20,769 nucleotides of DNA from CAZNNH01 sp964574335 (GTDB lineage Bacteria; Acidobacteriota; Vicinamibacteria; Fen-336): positions 1-20,769 of the forward strand of contig CAZNNH010000111.1 in the NCBI GenBank assembly GCA_964574335.1. The letters are read 5' to 3'. The notes under the pieces were generated by a model. That model saw only the letters and a list, made by a program, of their open reading frames with translations. It ran no database searches and was not told the DNA's origin. Every line of letters starts with the position of its first letter. Within the stretch, counting starts at the first letter, position 1. The translations under genes were made by a program, and so were the position numbers. Shown here piece by piece: positions 1 through 7,258 of the stretch.

Positions 1-73
1 GCCCCGTGCCGCTCGCGACCGCCGGCGAAACCCCGCCACAGAGGGCCACGACGTCACATCTCGTCCGTCGGAT

Positions 74-110
74 GTTTCGGCTTCCGAAACCGGTCTGTCA
101 GTCCTGACAG
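74..110. repeat. Two tandem short palindromes downstream of arginase
   Basis: Two perfect dyads lie 4 bases apart. The first is GTTTCGG-CTT-CCGAAAC at 74-90 and the second is CTGTCAG-TC-CTGACAG at 95-110. They lie about 80 bases beyond the arginase stop codon. Neither is followed by a T-run on either strand, so they are not classical intrinsic terminators. They could form RNA hairpins at the arginase 3' end or act as operators for a gene to the left of the window. The structure is seen directly; the function is unknown. Confidence 0.55.
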
Positions 111-192
111 GGCCCCGCAAGGTCGAACCGCTGCAGGCGGGCAAACCCCGGGTGAGGAAGAAGGGGCGAGAGGCGTCTCGGGATCGACGAGG

Positions 193-1110
193 CTACAGGA
201 TCCGCTTGCCGAGCAGCGAGGCCAGCAGCTCCACCGCCAGGCGGGCGGTGCGGTTGCCCTGGTCGAGGATCGGGTTGACCTCCACCAGCTCGATCGAGAC
301 CACGCGGCCGGTGTCGGCCAGCATCTCCATCGCCAGGTGGGCCTCGCGATAGGTCAGGCCACCCGGGGCCGGGGTGCCGACGCCGGGCGCCTCGGACGGG
401 TCGAGGGCGTCGATGTCCAGGCTCACGTGGATGCCGGCGGTGCCGGTCGAGGCGCGCTCGATGGCCCGGTGCACCACCCGCCGCATCCCCTGCTCGTCGA
501 TGTCGCGCATGGTGAAGGCGGCGATGCCGGTGGCCCTCACGTTGGCCCGCTCCGCCGGGTCGACGTCGCGCAGGCCGATGATGGCGGCATGGGCCCCCGC
601 GACCATCGGCCGGTGGCCGCCCAGGCTCAGCAGCTCGGGGGCGCCCAGCCCCAGCGCCACCGCCATCGGCATCCCGTGGATGTTCCCCGAGGGCGTGGTC
701 TCGGCGTTGTTGGCGTCGCCGTGGGCGTCGACCCAGAGAAGGCCCACCCTCTCGCCGTGGCCGCGGAAGTGGCGGCAGACGCCGGCGATCGTCCCCATGG
801 CGATCGAGTGGTCGCCCCCCAGCACCACCGGCCGGCGGCCGCGAGCCAGGGCCCCGGTGACGCGATCGCGCAGCAGCTCGCAGGTCCGGCGGATCTCCCG
901 CAGGTAGCGCAGCCGAGTCTCTCCCGGCTCGTGCGTCTCCGGGATGGCCACCTCGACGTCGCCCACGTCCTCGACCGGGATCCCCAGCTCGCGGATCCGG
1001 GGTCCCAGGCCGGCCAGCCGCATCGCCGACGGTCCCATGTCGACGCCGCGCCGGCCCGCGCCGAGGTCCAGCGGCACGCCGATCACGCTCACGCCAGGAG
1101 GGGCACTCAC
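193..1110 (-). CDS. rocF: Arginase (ureohydrolase family)
   Basis: Hydrolyses L-arginine to ornithine and urea in the cytoplasm using a binuclear Mn centre. From the chosen GTG start (305 aa) the metal ligands fall exactly in family order: His101 in GGDHSI, Asp128, His130 and Asp132 in WVDAHGDAN, and Asp232 and Asp234 in SLDIDALDP. The SGNIHGMP loop favours arginase over agmatinase. A GTG 18 bases further upstream (1128) is also open, but it lies between the -35 and -10 boxes of a good promoter (TTGACG, 17 bp, TAGTTT). The 1110 start is 8 bases past the -10, so I prefer it, implying a nearly leaderless mRNA. The gene stands alone and diverges from the secretion ATPase gene. No other arginine-pathway gene is in view. 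The family assignment is secure; the physiological substrate is inferred. Confidence 0.93.
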   Translation of the reverse strand: MSAPPGVSVIGVPLDLGAGRRGVDMGPSAMRLAGLGPRIRELGIPVEDVGDVEVAIPETHEPGETRLRYLREIRRTCELLRDRVTGALARGRRPVVLGGDHSIAMGTIAGVCRHFRGHGERVGLLWVDAHGDANNAETTPSGNIHGMPMAVALGLGAPELLSLGGHRPMVAGAHAAIIGLRDVDPAERANVRATGIAAFTMRDIDEQGMRRVVHRAIERASTGTAGIHVSLDIDALDPSEAPGVGTPAPGGLTYREAHLAMEMLADTGRVVSIELVEVNPILDQGNRTARLAVELLASLLGKRIL

Positions 1111-1118
1111 GCGGCGCG

Positions 1119-1147
1119 AAACTAGCACGCACCGGTGAGGGCGTCAA
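1119..1147 (-). promoter_or_regulatory. Arginase promoter (divergent)
   Basis: On the minus strand there is a TTGACG -35 (plus-strand 1142-1147), a 17-bp spacer, and a TAGTTT -10 (1119-1124). The expected transcription start near 1112 is about 2 bases before the GTG at 1110. Its -35 is the mirror of the ATPase gene's -35, with 17 bases between the two. Confidence 0.6.
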
Positions 1148-1164
1148 CGATGCCCGCGCCCACG

Positions 1165-1194
1165 TTGACGACCGCGACGCGCCGCCTTGATAAT
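1165..1194 (+). promoter_or_regulatory. Promoter of the GspE/PilB ATPase gene
   Basis: TTGACG at 1165-1170, an 18-bp spacer, then GATAAT at 1189-1194. The expected +1 is near 1201, about 6 bases before the ATG at 1207, with no Shine-Dalgarno sequence between. This promoter lies inside the longer open frame that begins at 1135, which argues against that upstream start. Confidence 0.65.
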
Positions 1195-1206
1195 CTCCTT
1201 CGAGCC

Positions 1207-2970
1207 ATGCCGTCACCACCCCGCCGCCCCCGCCCCATCGCCCCCGCCACCTCAGGCGCCGCCGCCCCGGGGGAAGAGCACGACATCCTGCCGATTCTGG
1301 TGGCGCGCAAGGTGCTCACCGAGGAGCAGGCCGAGCGGGCCCGGCGGACGATGCGGGTGAGCCACCAAAGCGCCGCCCAGGCGGTGGTCCAGTCGAACCT
1401 GGCCTCGGACCTGCAGATCGCCGAGGCGCTGGCCCAGCACGCCGGGCTGCGCTTCGTGCGGATCAACCCGCTCGACCTGGACCTCGACATCGTCACCGGC
1501 GCCCTGCCCGGGCCGTTCGCCCGCAGGCACGGGCTGGTAGCGATCGCCCGGAGCGCCGACAAGGTCACCATCGCCGTTCACGACCCGCTGGCGCCCTTCC
1601 CCCTCGACGACATCCGCCAGGTCACCGGCCTCGACGTGGAGCGGGTGGTGGCCACCCGGGGCGACGTGGAGACCATCAACCGGAGCTTCTACGACCTCAA
1701 GACCAGCCTCACCACCGCCGAGCGGCAGCTCACCGCCAGCCGCCTCTCCTCCGTGGACATCGGCAACCAGGAGTTCCTCTCCGCCTCGGCGGACGAGCTG
1801 GACCCGGCGGCGGCGCCGGTGGTCAAGGCCCTCGACAGCATCCTGGCCCACGCCTTCGAGCAGCGCGCCTCCGACATCCACTTCGAGCCCAAGCGCGACC
1901 TGACCCTGGTCCGCCTGCGTATCGACGGCCTGCTCCACGACGTCCACCTGATCCCGAAGATCGTCTACCAGGCGGTGGTCTCGCGGATCAAGCTGCTCTC
2001 CGGCTGCAACATCGCCGAGAAGCGCCGGCCCCAGGACGGCCGGATCAAGCGCGAGCAGGGGGGCAAGGAGGTGGAGCTGCGCGTCTCCACCATGCCCACC
2101 GCCTTCGGCGAGAAGGCGGTGCTGCGCATCTTCGACCCGGACGTGCTGCTCAAGGGGGTCGACGAGCTGGGGCTGACCGCCCACGACCTGCCCAGGTTCT
2201 ACGACTTCATCGGCCGCTCCCACGGGATCATCCTGGTCACCGGCCCCACCGGCAGCGGCAAGACCACCACCCTCTACTCGATCCTCAAGCACCTCTCCAA
2301 GCCCGAGGTCAACATCATCACCATCGAGGACCCGATCGAGATGGTCCACGAGGACTTCAACCAGGTGGCGGTGCGCACCCAGATCGACATCACCTTCGCC
2401 AGCACCCTGCGCACCGTGCTGCGCCAGGACCCGGACATCGTGATGGTGGGCGAGATCCGCGACGGCGATACCGCCGACAACGCGGTGCAGGCGGCCCTGA
2501 CCGGCCACCTGGTGCTGTCGACGCTCCACACCAACGACGCGCCGTCGTCCGTCACCCGGCTCAGCGACCTCGGCGTCCCTCACTTCCTGATCACGTCGAC
2601 GGTGGTCGGCATCCTCGCCCAGCGGCTGGTCCGTGTGATCTGCCCCCACTGCACCGAGGAGTACGAGCCCACCCCGGAGGAGGCCCGGGCGATGCGGATG
2701 CCCCACGAGAAGCTCAAGCCTTACCGCTTCCGGCGGGGACGCGGCTGCCTGAGCTGCCGCCAGACCGGCTACCTGGGCCGGGACGGGATCTTCGAGGTGC
2801 TGCCCATGACCGACAAGCTGCGCTCGCTGGTGGCGACCGGCTCGGGCTCCCTGGAGCTACGCAAGGCCGGCCGCGAGGAGGGGATGCGGACCTTGCGGGA
2901 GGCGGCCATGGAGAGGGTCTTCCGGGGCGTCACCACCGTGACCGAGATGGTCCGGGTCACCGGCAAGTAG
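1207..2970 (+). CDS. GspE/PilB-type secretion or type IV pilus assembly ATPase
   Basis: Hexameric cytoplasmic ATPase that powers pilin or pseudopilin polymerisation in type IV pili or type II secretion. At 587 aa it is close to the family norm. An N-terminal MshEN-like domain covers about residues 20-170 (beginning DILPILVARKVL). It is followed by the ATPase core with Walker A GPTGSGKTT near residue 346, the Walker B/Asp-box segment RQDPDIVMVGEIRDGD from about 406, and the His box LSTLHTND. A zinc-type pair follows: CPHC at 479-482 and CLSC at 514-517, as in GspE/PilB. I start at ATG 1207 because the ATG at 1135 lies upstream of the promoter. No pilin, inner-membrane platform, prepilin peptidase or secretin gene is in the window, so PilB and GspE cannot be told apart here. 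The Walker and His boxes look intact, so it should be active. Confidence 0.93.
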   Translation: MPSPPRRPRPIAPATSGAAAPGEEHDILPILVARKVLTEEQAERARRTMRVSHQSAAQAVVQSNLASDLQIAEALAQHAGLRFVRINPLDLDLDIVTGALPGPFARRHGLVAIARSADKVTIAVHDPLAPFPLDDIRQVTGLDVERVVATRGDVETINRSFYDLKTSLTTAERQLTASRLSSVDIGNQEFLSASADELDPAAAPVVKALDSILAHAFEQRASDIHFEPKRDLTLVRLRIDGLLHDVHLIPKIVYQAVVSRIKLLSGCNIAEKRRPQDGRIKREQGGKEVELRVSTMPTAFGEKAVLRIFDPDVLLKGVDELGLTAHDLPRFYDFIGRSHGIILVTGPTGSGKTTTLYSILKHLSKPEVNIITIEDPIEMVHEDFNQVAVRTQIDITFASTLRTVLRQDPDIVMVGEIRDGDTADNAVQAALTGHLVLSTLHTNDAPSSVTRLSDLGVPHFLITSTVVGILAQRLVRVICPHCTEEYEPTPEEARAMRMPHEKLKPYRFRRGRGCLSCRQTGYLGRDGIFEVLPMTDKLRSLVATGSGSLELRKAGREEGMRTLREAAMERVFRGVTTVTEMVRVTGK

Positions 2971-2996
2971 CGGGCCGCGCACGGCGACGGCGCCGC

Positions 2997-3545
2997 TCAG
3001 TCCTCGCCGACCACCACCGCCGTGAAGCCCCAGAGCCGCGCCCCGGAATCCCGCCAGGCCCCGGGCTGAAGGCCCGCCTTCAGACAGGTGTGGTCGAGGA
3101 ACGTCTCGCGGTCCCACCCGTGCTCGATGGGGACCTGAGGCAGCAGCAGGCCGCTGCGCCCTCGATGGCGGAGCAGGAGCCCGTGCTCGCCCACCACCAC
3201 CTCCTCGGGCCGGATCGGCTCGAGCCGGCTCAGGACCGAGACGTCGATCGACAGGGCGGGCAGCTCGTCGGCCGCCACCGGCGCGAAGCGGCCGTCGTCG
3301 ACGGCGGCCGCCACCGCCGCCCGCGCCACCGTCTCGACCAGGGAGTAGACGGGCTCCACGTAGCCCACGCAGCCGCGCAGCTCGCGGTCCCGCCTCGTCC
3401 AGAGCGTGACGAAGGCCCCCCTGGGCTCCCCCCGCCATCCCTGCTTGGGCTCCTCCGGGAACGGCCGTCCGGAGAGCCGCGCCTCGATCGCGCGTCGGGC
3501 CACCGCCAGCAGCTCGCGGGGGTCGCTCTCGGGAGGCTCGCTCAT
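2997..3545 (-). CDS. amrA: AmmeMemoRadiSam system protein A (AMMECR1 domain)
   Basis: A 182-aa AMMECR1-domain protein. The signature RGCVGYVEP lies in the central part and GWDRETFLDHTCLKAGL near the C terminus, both typical of the family. The ATG (3545-3543) overlaps the stop of the upstream MEMO-family gene as ATGA, a 4-base overlap that implies translational coupling. The biochemical role is not established; the domain is named after the human AMMECR1 gene, and in prokaryotes it recurs beside a MEMO protein and a radical SAM protein. A longer frame runs up to 4019 but lies in the amrB gene in another frame. It is convergent with the ATPase gene, with 26 bases between stop codons. The third, radical-SAM member is not in this window. 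Confidence 0.88.
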   Translation of the reverse strand: MSEPPESDPRELLAVARRAIEARLSGRPFPEEPKQGWRGEPRGAFVTLWTRRDRELRGCVGYVEPVYSLVETVARAAVAAAVDDGRFAPVAADELPALSIDVSVLSRLEPIRPEEVVVGEHGLLLRHRGRSGLLLPQVPIEHGWDRETFLDHTCLKAGLQPGAWRDSGARLWGFTAVVVGED

Positions 3546-4375
3546 GCGGCGCACAGCGCGGCCGAGAGGTATCCCACCACCTGGCTCTTGTCCCGCTCCC
3601 CGACGTCCCCGCTGTCGCCGTAGCGCAGCACCGCAGCCCGGTTGGCGCCGAGCGCCCGGGCCGCCTTCATGACGGCCACGATCGGGCCGCCGCCGCAGGC
3701 GTGCTCGGGCTGCGCCTCGAGGCGGGCCATCAGCTCCTCGGGGGCGTAACGCTCGACGTCGCCCATCACCTCGGCGTCCAGGCTGTGGGCGACGGGCGCA
3801 GGGTTGAAGTGGCTGAGGTCGCTGGAGGCCAGCAGCAGGACGTCGTGTCCCGTGGCTGCCGCCGAAAGCGCCGCCGCCAGCCCCTCCACGCTTTTCCGCG
3901 ACTGCTCCCCCATCACCACCGGCACGATCCGCAGCTCGGGGACCAGATGCTGGAGGAAGGGGAGCTGGAGCTCGAGGCTGTGCTCCTGGAGGTGGGGCTC
4001 GGCATCGTCGGACACCCACTGGCCCGAGGCGGTGAGCGACGAAGCCAGCCCCTCGTCGATGGGGATCCGCCCGAGCGGCGTCTCGAAGCTGCCCCTGGCG
4101 TAGACCGCCGAGCCGCGGAAGGCCATACGGTGCGAGGGCCCCACCAGCACCACCGTCCCCACCCGCCGTCCACGGAGCAGGGCGTAGCCGTGGGCCGCCA
4201 CCGGGCCCGAGTAGCGGAGCCCGGCATGGGGACAGATCAGGCCGACCAGCCTCCCCGGCAGGTCGGGGGGTGGGACCGCCGACAGGTAGGACTCGACCTC
4301 GGCCGAGATCCGCTCCGAGGTGCCGGGATACCAGCTTCCCGCCACCGCCGCCCGGCGCACGCCACCGCTGCCCAT
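3542..4375 (-). CDS. amrB: AmmeMemoRadiSam system protein B (MEMO1 family)
   Basis: A MEMO-family protein related to extradiol dioxygenases, 277 aa from the chosen ATG. The expected metal/active-site positions are visible: His50 in PHAG, His82 in GPSH, His132 in EHSLELQLP, His189 in SSDLSHF and Cys227 in ACGGGP. These match human MEMO1's conserved His and Cys residues. A GTG at 4429 would add 18 residues, but it lies in the -35 box of a likely promoter (TGGACA, 17 bp, TATCTT). The ATG at 4375 is preceded by GAGGCAGG and gives the usual family start, in which VRRAAVAGSWYP follows within a few residues. It forms a two-gene operon with amrA. Activity is unproven for bacterial members, although residue conservation suggests a functional metal site. 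Confidence 0.88.
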   Translation of the reverse strand: MGSGGVRRAAVAGSWYPGTSERISAEVESYLSAVPPPDLPGRLVGLICPHAGLRYSGPVAAHGYALLRGRRVGTVVLVGPSHRMAFRGSAVYARGSFETPLGRIPIDEGLASSLTASGQWVSDDAEPHLQEHSLELQLPFLQHLVPELRIVPVVMGEQSRKSVEGLAAALSAAATGHDVLLLASSDLSHFNPAPVAHSLDAEVMGDVERYAPEELMARLEAQPEHACGGGPIVAVMKAARALGANRAAVLRYGDSGDVGERDKSQVVGYLSAALCAA

Positions 4376-4399
4376 GACCGCCTGCCTCGCTTCTCGTTC

Positions 4400-4428
4400 A
4401 AGATACGGGCCCTGGGCGTCTTTGTCCA
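4400..4428 (-). promoter_or_regulatory. amrB-amrA promoter
   Basis: Minus strand: TGGACA (plus 4423-4428), a 17-bp spacer, then TATCTT (plus 4400-4405). The expected +1 near 4393 leaves a leader of about 18 bases carrying GAGGCAGG ahead of ATG 4375. This is the main reason for rejecting the longer GTG start at 4429. A 7-bp hairpin (4431-4437 with 4443-4449) sits just upstream. Confidence 0.5.
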
Positions 4429-4479
4429 CGTCGCCCCTGAGCGGGGCGATGTCGCCCGTCCCGCCGAGGCCGCGGACCC

Positions 4480-4513
4480 GGCTGGAGCGCGCCGGGCGGC
4501 ACTCCCGGAGCGC
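4480..4513. repeat. Dispersed intergenic repeat, copy 1
   Basis: Between the GH57 gene stop (4527) and the amrB start lies a 34-base element that begins GGCTGGAGCGCGC and ends in an imperfect palindrome (GCACTCC-C-GGAGCGC). A second copy sits at 11525-11559 in the same orientation. The two differ at only three positions plus one inserted base. The surrounding bases do not align, so the match has clear edges. Function unknown. Confidence 0.55.
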
Positions 4514-4526
4514 CTGCCAGAGGCCA

Positions 4527-6113
4527 TCAGACGAAGACCCGGGGATCGAGGTCGGGGAAAATCGGGTCGCGCTCCCAGAGCTCGGTCAGATCGGCCGGCT
4601 GGAGCTGCCCGTTGGAGAGCGCGTCGCGCAGGGAGCCGAATCGCTCCAGGTGCTCCCGGAGCCGGCGCCGCGCATACTCCACGGTGGTCCCCGTCTTCAT
4701 GATGAAGGCCCAGTCCGAGGCCTGGGCCAGCAGCAGCTCCCGCCCCGCCTGCTGGAGCGCCCGTCGCTGCAGTTGGTCTGGGTTCGCGAAATGACGCGCC
4801 AGCCCGACCATCTCCAGCGCCGCCCGGTCCAGCAGCGGTGGTAGCCAGTCGTTCTCCGGGGAGAGCCAGACCGCCGCGTAGCCCCCCTCTCCCCAGGTGC
4901 AGAACGGCGGCTGGGCCACCTCGCAGCGGGGGTGCCGGGAGAGCAGCTCGCTGGGCGTGACCAGCTCCACCGAGGCGTCGCCACCCAGGCAGCGGAAGAG
5001 CCGGTCCAGGAAGTGCGGCCCCTCGTACCACCAGTGGCCGAACAGCTCGGCGTCGTACGCGCTCACCACCACCGGCGGCCGTGTCTGGGTCGGCGCCGCC
5101 TCTCTCAGCATCTCCCGGAGCGTGGCGTGGAAGTGCTGGGCGTGATCCGCCGCCCGGGCTCGGGCCCGCTCCGGCTCGTAGAGCTCCTTCTGGCCCAGAT
5201 CGCGGGTGGCCCCGGTCACGCGGTGATACTTGATCCCCACGTGGCGGCGGGTCCCGGCTCCCAGGGCGCGCTCGAGCACCGGACCCGGCAGCTCGAGCCC
5301 GACGTCACGGTGGAACTCCCGGTAGACCGGGTCCCCCGGGTATCCGTCCTGGGCGCTCCAGACCATTCGAGACGTGGGCAGGTGGCGGCCGAAGCACACC
5401 GTCCCGGCGGGGGTGACGATGGGGGCCAGCACGCCATGGCTGGGCCGGGGGTGGGCGTCAGTCAGGCCGTGGGCGTCGAGGAAGACGTAGCGGACGCCGG
5501 CCTCGGCCAGCCAGGGCTCGACCGCGGCCGAGTAGCCGCACTCCGGCAGCCAGAATCCGACCGGCGCCTGGCCGAGAAGCCGCCGGTGCTCGGCCACCCC
5601 GACCAGGACCTGGGCCCGCCCCGCCTCCGGGACCGACTCGAGCAGAGGCAGCAGGCCGTGGGTTGCCGCACACCCGATCAGCTCGAGGCGCCCGAGGTCG
5701 CGCAGCCGGCAGAAGGCGGCGAGGATCCCCGAGCGGTACCGCTCCGAGTAGGCGGCGCGCACCCGGCGCAGCTCGCCCACGTAGAAACGGGCCAGCCCCT
5801 CGAGCCGCGGGTCCTGGCAGCGGGCCCGTTCCACCTCGGCGCCGGCCAGCTCGATCAGGCCGTCGAGGTGGCGGCCGTAGCGCCCGACCAGCAACGGATC
5901 GTCGAGCATCGAGAGCAACGTGGGCGACAGCGACAGCGTGAGGCGGAAGTCCACGCCGTCCTCGACCAGCCGGTCCAGGGTCAGCAGCAGCGGTACGTAG
6001 GACTCGGTGAGCGCCTCGAAGAGCCAGGCCTCCTCGACCGCCGCGTCATCGTCGAGGTGTCGGACGTAGGGAAGGTGGGCGTGGAGGACCGGGCACCAGT
6101 AGCCGAGGGCCAC
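4527..6113 (-). CDS. GH57-family 1,4-alpha-glucan branching enzyme
   Basis: Makes alpha-1,6 branches in glycogen-like polymers, in the cytoplasm. The 528-aa length matches characterised GH57 branching enzymes. GH57 motifs in order are HAHLPYVR (11-18), WLPECGY (188-194) with the likely nucleophile Glu191, and YDAELFGHWW (353-362) with the likely acid/base Asp354. The Glu/Asp spacing is as in the archaeal and Thermus enzymes. The C-terminal helical DUF1957 part contains QASDWAFIMKTGTTVEYA. It starts at a GTG (6113-6111) that shares one base with the TAG stop of the upstream DUF4912 gene, so the pair is co-transcribed and probably translationally coupled. No glgA, glgC or glgP gene is in the window. 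Family and reaction are confident; the in vivo polymer is inferred. Confidence 0.92.
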   Translation of the reverse strand: MALGYWCPVLHAHLPYVRHLDDDAAVEEAWLFEALTESYVPLLLTLDRLVEDGVDFRLTLSLSPTLLSMLDDPLLVGRYGRHLDGLIELAGAEVERARCQDPRLEGLARFYVGELRRVRAAYSERYRSGILAAFCRLRDLGRLELIGCAATHGLLPLLESVPEAGRAQVLVGVAEHRRLLGQAPVGFWLPECGYSAAVEPWLAEAGVRYVFLDAHGLTDAHPRPSHGVLAPIVTPAGTVCFGRHLPTSRMVWSAQDGYPGDPVYREFHRDVGLELPGPVLERALGAGTRRHVGIKYHRVTGATRDLGQKELYEPERARARAADHAQHFHATLREMLREAAPTQTRPPVVVSAYDAELFGHWWYEGPHFLDRLFRCLGGDASVELVTPSELLSRHPRCEVAQPPFCTWGEGGYAAVWLSPENDWLPPLLDRAALEMVGLARHFANPDQLQRRALQQAGRELLLAQASDWAFIMKTGTTVEYARRRLREHLERFGSLRDALSNGQLQPADLTELWERDPIFPDLDPRVFV

Positions 6114-6676
6114 TAGGGTCGGAACGTGTCGCTGGCCCCGACCGGCCGAAGCGTGTCGCTGGCTCCCCCGCGGGCAGACAGAGGCCGCGGCCCCCGGGAC
6201 GACACGGCGCGCGGGTCGGGCCCCGGCGCCGCCACCGAGACCCGCTCGGGCCCGTAGATCAGCGACCGGGTAGCCGGCTCCGGAGACGGTCCGTGCCGGG
6301 GCGGCACCACCGGGTTGCTGGTGGCCACCGGCCGGAACTCCCCTGACGGCAGCAGCAGCCCCAGCTCGGCCTGGTGGGGGCCCCAGTCAGGATCGACCGG
6401 GAGGTAGGTGGCGGATCCGATGCCGCGCTGGATCAGCAGCCGCGAGGACCCGCTGCTGACGTCGAACAGGCGCAGCGTCACCGTGGCCAGCGCCGCCACC
6501 CGCTCGCCCAGCTCCCGGCACAAGGCCTCACGGACGTCCTCGCCCAGCGTCCAGTACGCGAACAGGGTCTCGGGGTCGCGGACCACCAGACGCACCCGGC
6601 AGCGCCTGGCGACACCCGCCTCGGGCGCCGGGCTCGGCGGCTCGGTCTCGTGGGTCAGGGGCTCGGTCGTCGGCAT
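6113..6676 (-). CDS. DUF4912 domain-containing protein
   Basis: A 187-aa protein with an acidic/Pro-rich N terminus, then a DUF4912 core (about residues 25-125) marked by LVVRDPETLFAYWTL and a following beta-rich stretch (ATVTLRLFDV, YLPVDPDWGPHQAELGLLLPSGEF). The tail is Pro/Ser/Arg-rich and ends in a nearly perfect nine-residue tandem duplication (GASDTLRPV then GASDTFRP). The start is ATG 6676, since a good promoter (TTGGTG, 17 bp, TATACT) ends 10 bases before it. A longer frame from 6715 would begin in the -35 box. It is the first gene of an operon with the branching enzyme, which suggests an accessory role in alpha-glucan metabolism, perhaps polymer binding. This is inference from context; the domain has no established function. 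Confidence 0.82.
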   Translation of the reverse strand: MPTTEPLTHETEPPSPAPEAGVARRCRVRLVVRDPETLFAYWTLGEDVREALCRELGERVAALATVTLRLFDVSSGSSRLLIQRGIGSATYLPVDPDWGPHQAELGLLLPSGEFRPVATSNPVVPPRHGPSPEPATRSLIYGPERVSVAAPGPDPRAVSSRGPRPLSARGGASDTLRPVGASDTFRP

Positions 6677-6686
6677 CGCCGGCTGA

Positions 6687-6715
6687 AGTATAGGGGCCGG
6701 CGCAACGCCCACCAA
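6687..6715 (-). promoter_or_regulatory. Promoter of the DUF4912-branching enzyme operon
   Basis: Minus strand: TTGGTG (plus 6710-6715), a 17-bp spacer, then TATACT (plus 6687-6692). The expected +1 near 6680 is about 4 bases before ATG 6676. No Shine-Dalgarno sequence can fit, so the mRNA should be effectively leaderless. Confidence 0.6.
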
Positions 6716-6724
6716 GTGCTTTCT

Positions 6725-7258
6725 TCAGGGGCCGGTCGACGCTTCGGGCGACTCGTCAGGCGATGGCTGCGGGGTGCGCCGCGGGGCCCGCTCCCGGAGG
6801 TGGCGGCGCGCCAGCTCGCGCACCCGGCGCTCGACATCCAGCTCCAGCAGGCGGTACTTGGCCTGCTGCGCCACGCTCAGCTCGGCGTCGATGGCGGAAA
6901 GGTCCGCGGCCAACTGCTTCGATCCCTCGCTCTCGACGCCGTCGAGCTGGCGGATCGCCGCCTTGAGCTCGTCGCCCGACTCGCCTCGCCTCACCAGCAG
7001 ACGGAGGCGGCCGATCGCTTCCTCGCGTCCCTCGAACATGTCGCGACGGTGGTTCTGTCGCTGCTGGACCAGCGGCAGCACCCGCAGGTACTCCTCGTCG
7101 GTCAGCCCCAATCGCTCCTGGAGGTTGCTCAGGAGGTAGGCCACGACCATCTTGAAGGCCTCGTCGCGCGAGGGCCGGCTCCGCCTCGCAGGCTCGGCCG
7201 CCCTGGCGGTGGCCGCCAGCATGCCGAGGGCGGCCACGATCGCCCATCCCCTTCTCAC
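6725..7258 (-). CDS. Exported Spy/CpxP-like (LTXXQ-type) helical protein
   Basis: A 177-aa protein with a signal peptide (Arg-Arg start, WAIVAALGMLAATARA, then AEP). The mature part looks all-helical, with LGLTDEEYLRVLPLVQQRQ near residue 40 and ELSVAQQAKYRLLELDVERR near 120. This is the spacing and LTxxQ-like motif of periplasmic Spy/CpxP/CnrX-type proteins. The tail is Arg/Pro-rich. The GTG start (7258) overlaps the anti-sigma factor stop as GTGA and is preceded by AAGGGAGGG, so the two are translationally coupled. A longer frame to 7351 is only overlap with the anti-sigma gene. In CnrX-type systems such proteins are periplasmic sensors that control an anti-sigma/sigma pair; here that is inferred from position. 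The exact ligand (metal, unfolded protein or none) is unknown. Confidence 0.75.
   Translation of the reverse strand: MRRGWAIVAALGMLAATARAAEPARRSRPSRDEAFKMVVAYLLSNLQERLGLTDEEYLRVLPLVQQRQNHRRDMFEGREEAIGRLRLLVRRGESGDELKAAIRQLDGVESEGSKQLAADLSAIDAELSVAQQAKYRLLELDVERRVRELARRHLRERAPRRTPQPSPDESPEASTGP

Noticed and set aside
1135..1206. Upstream ATG 24 codons before the chosen ATPase start
   Set aside because: It lies upstream of a TTGACG-18-GATAAT promoter, so it would not be in the mRNA made from it.
1252..2706. 484-residue antisense open frame across the secretion ATPase gene
   Set aside because: It is a shadow of the strong GspE/PilB reading frame, with low-complexity Gly/Val/Asp/His composition typical of antisense frames in GC-rich genes and no family motif.
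4376..4429. GTG start 18 codons upstream for amrB
   Set aside because: It overlaps a TGGACA-17-TATCTT promoter, and MEMO-family proteins normally begin close to the VAGSWYP segment, which the ATG at 4375 gives.
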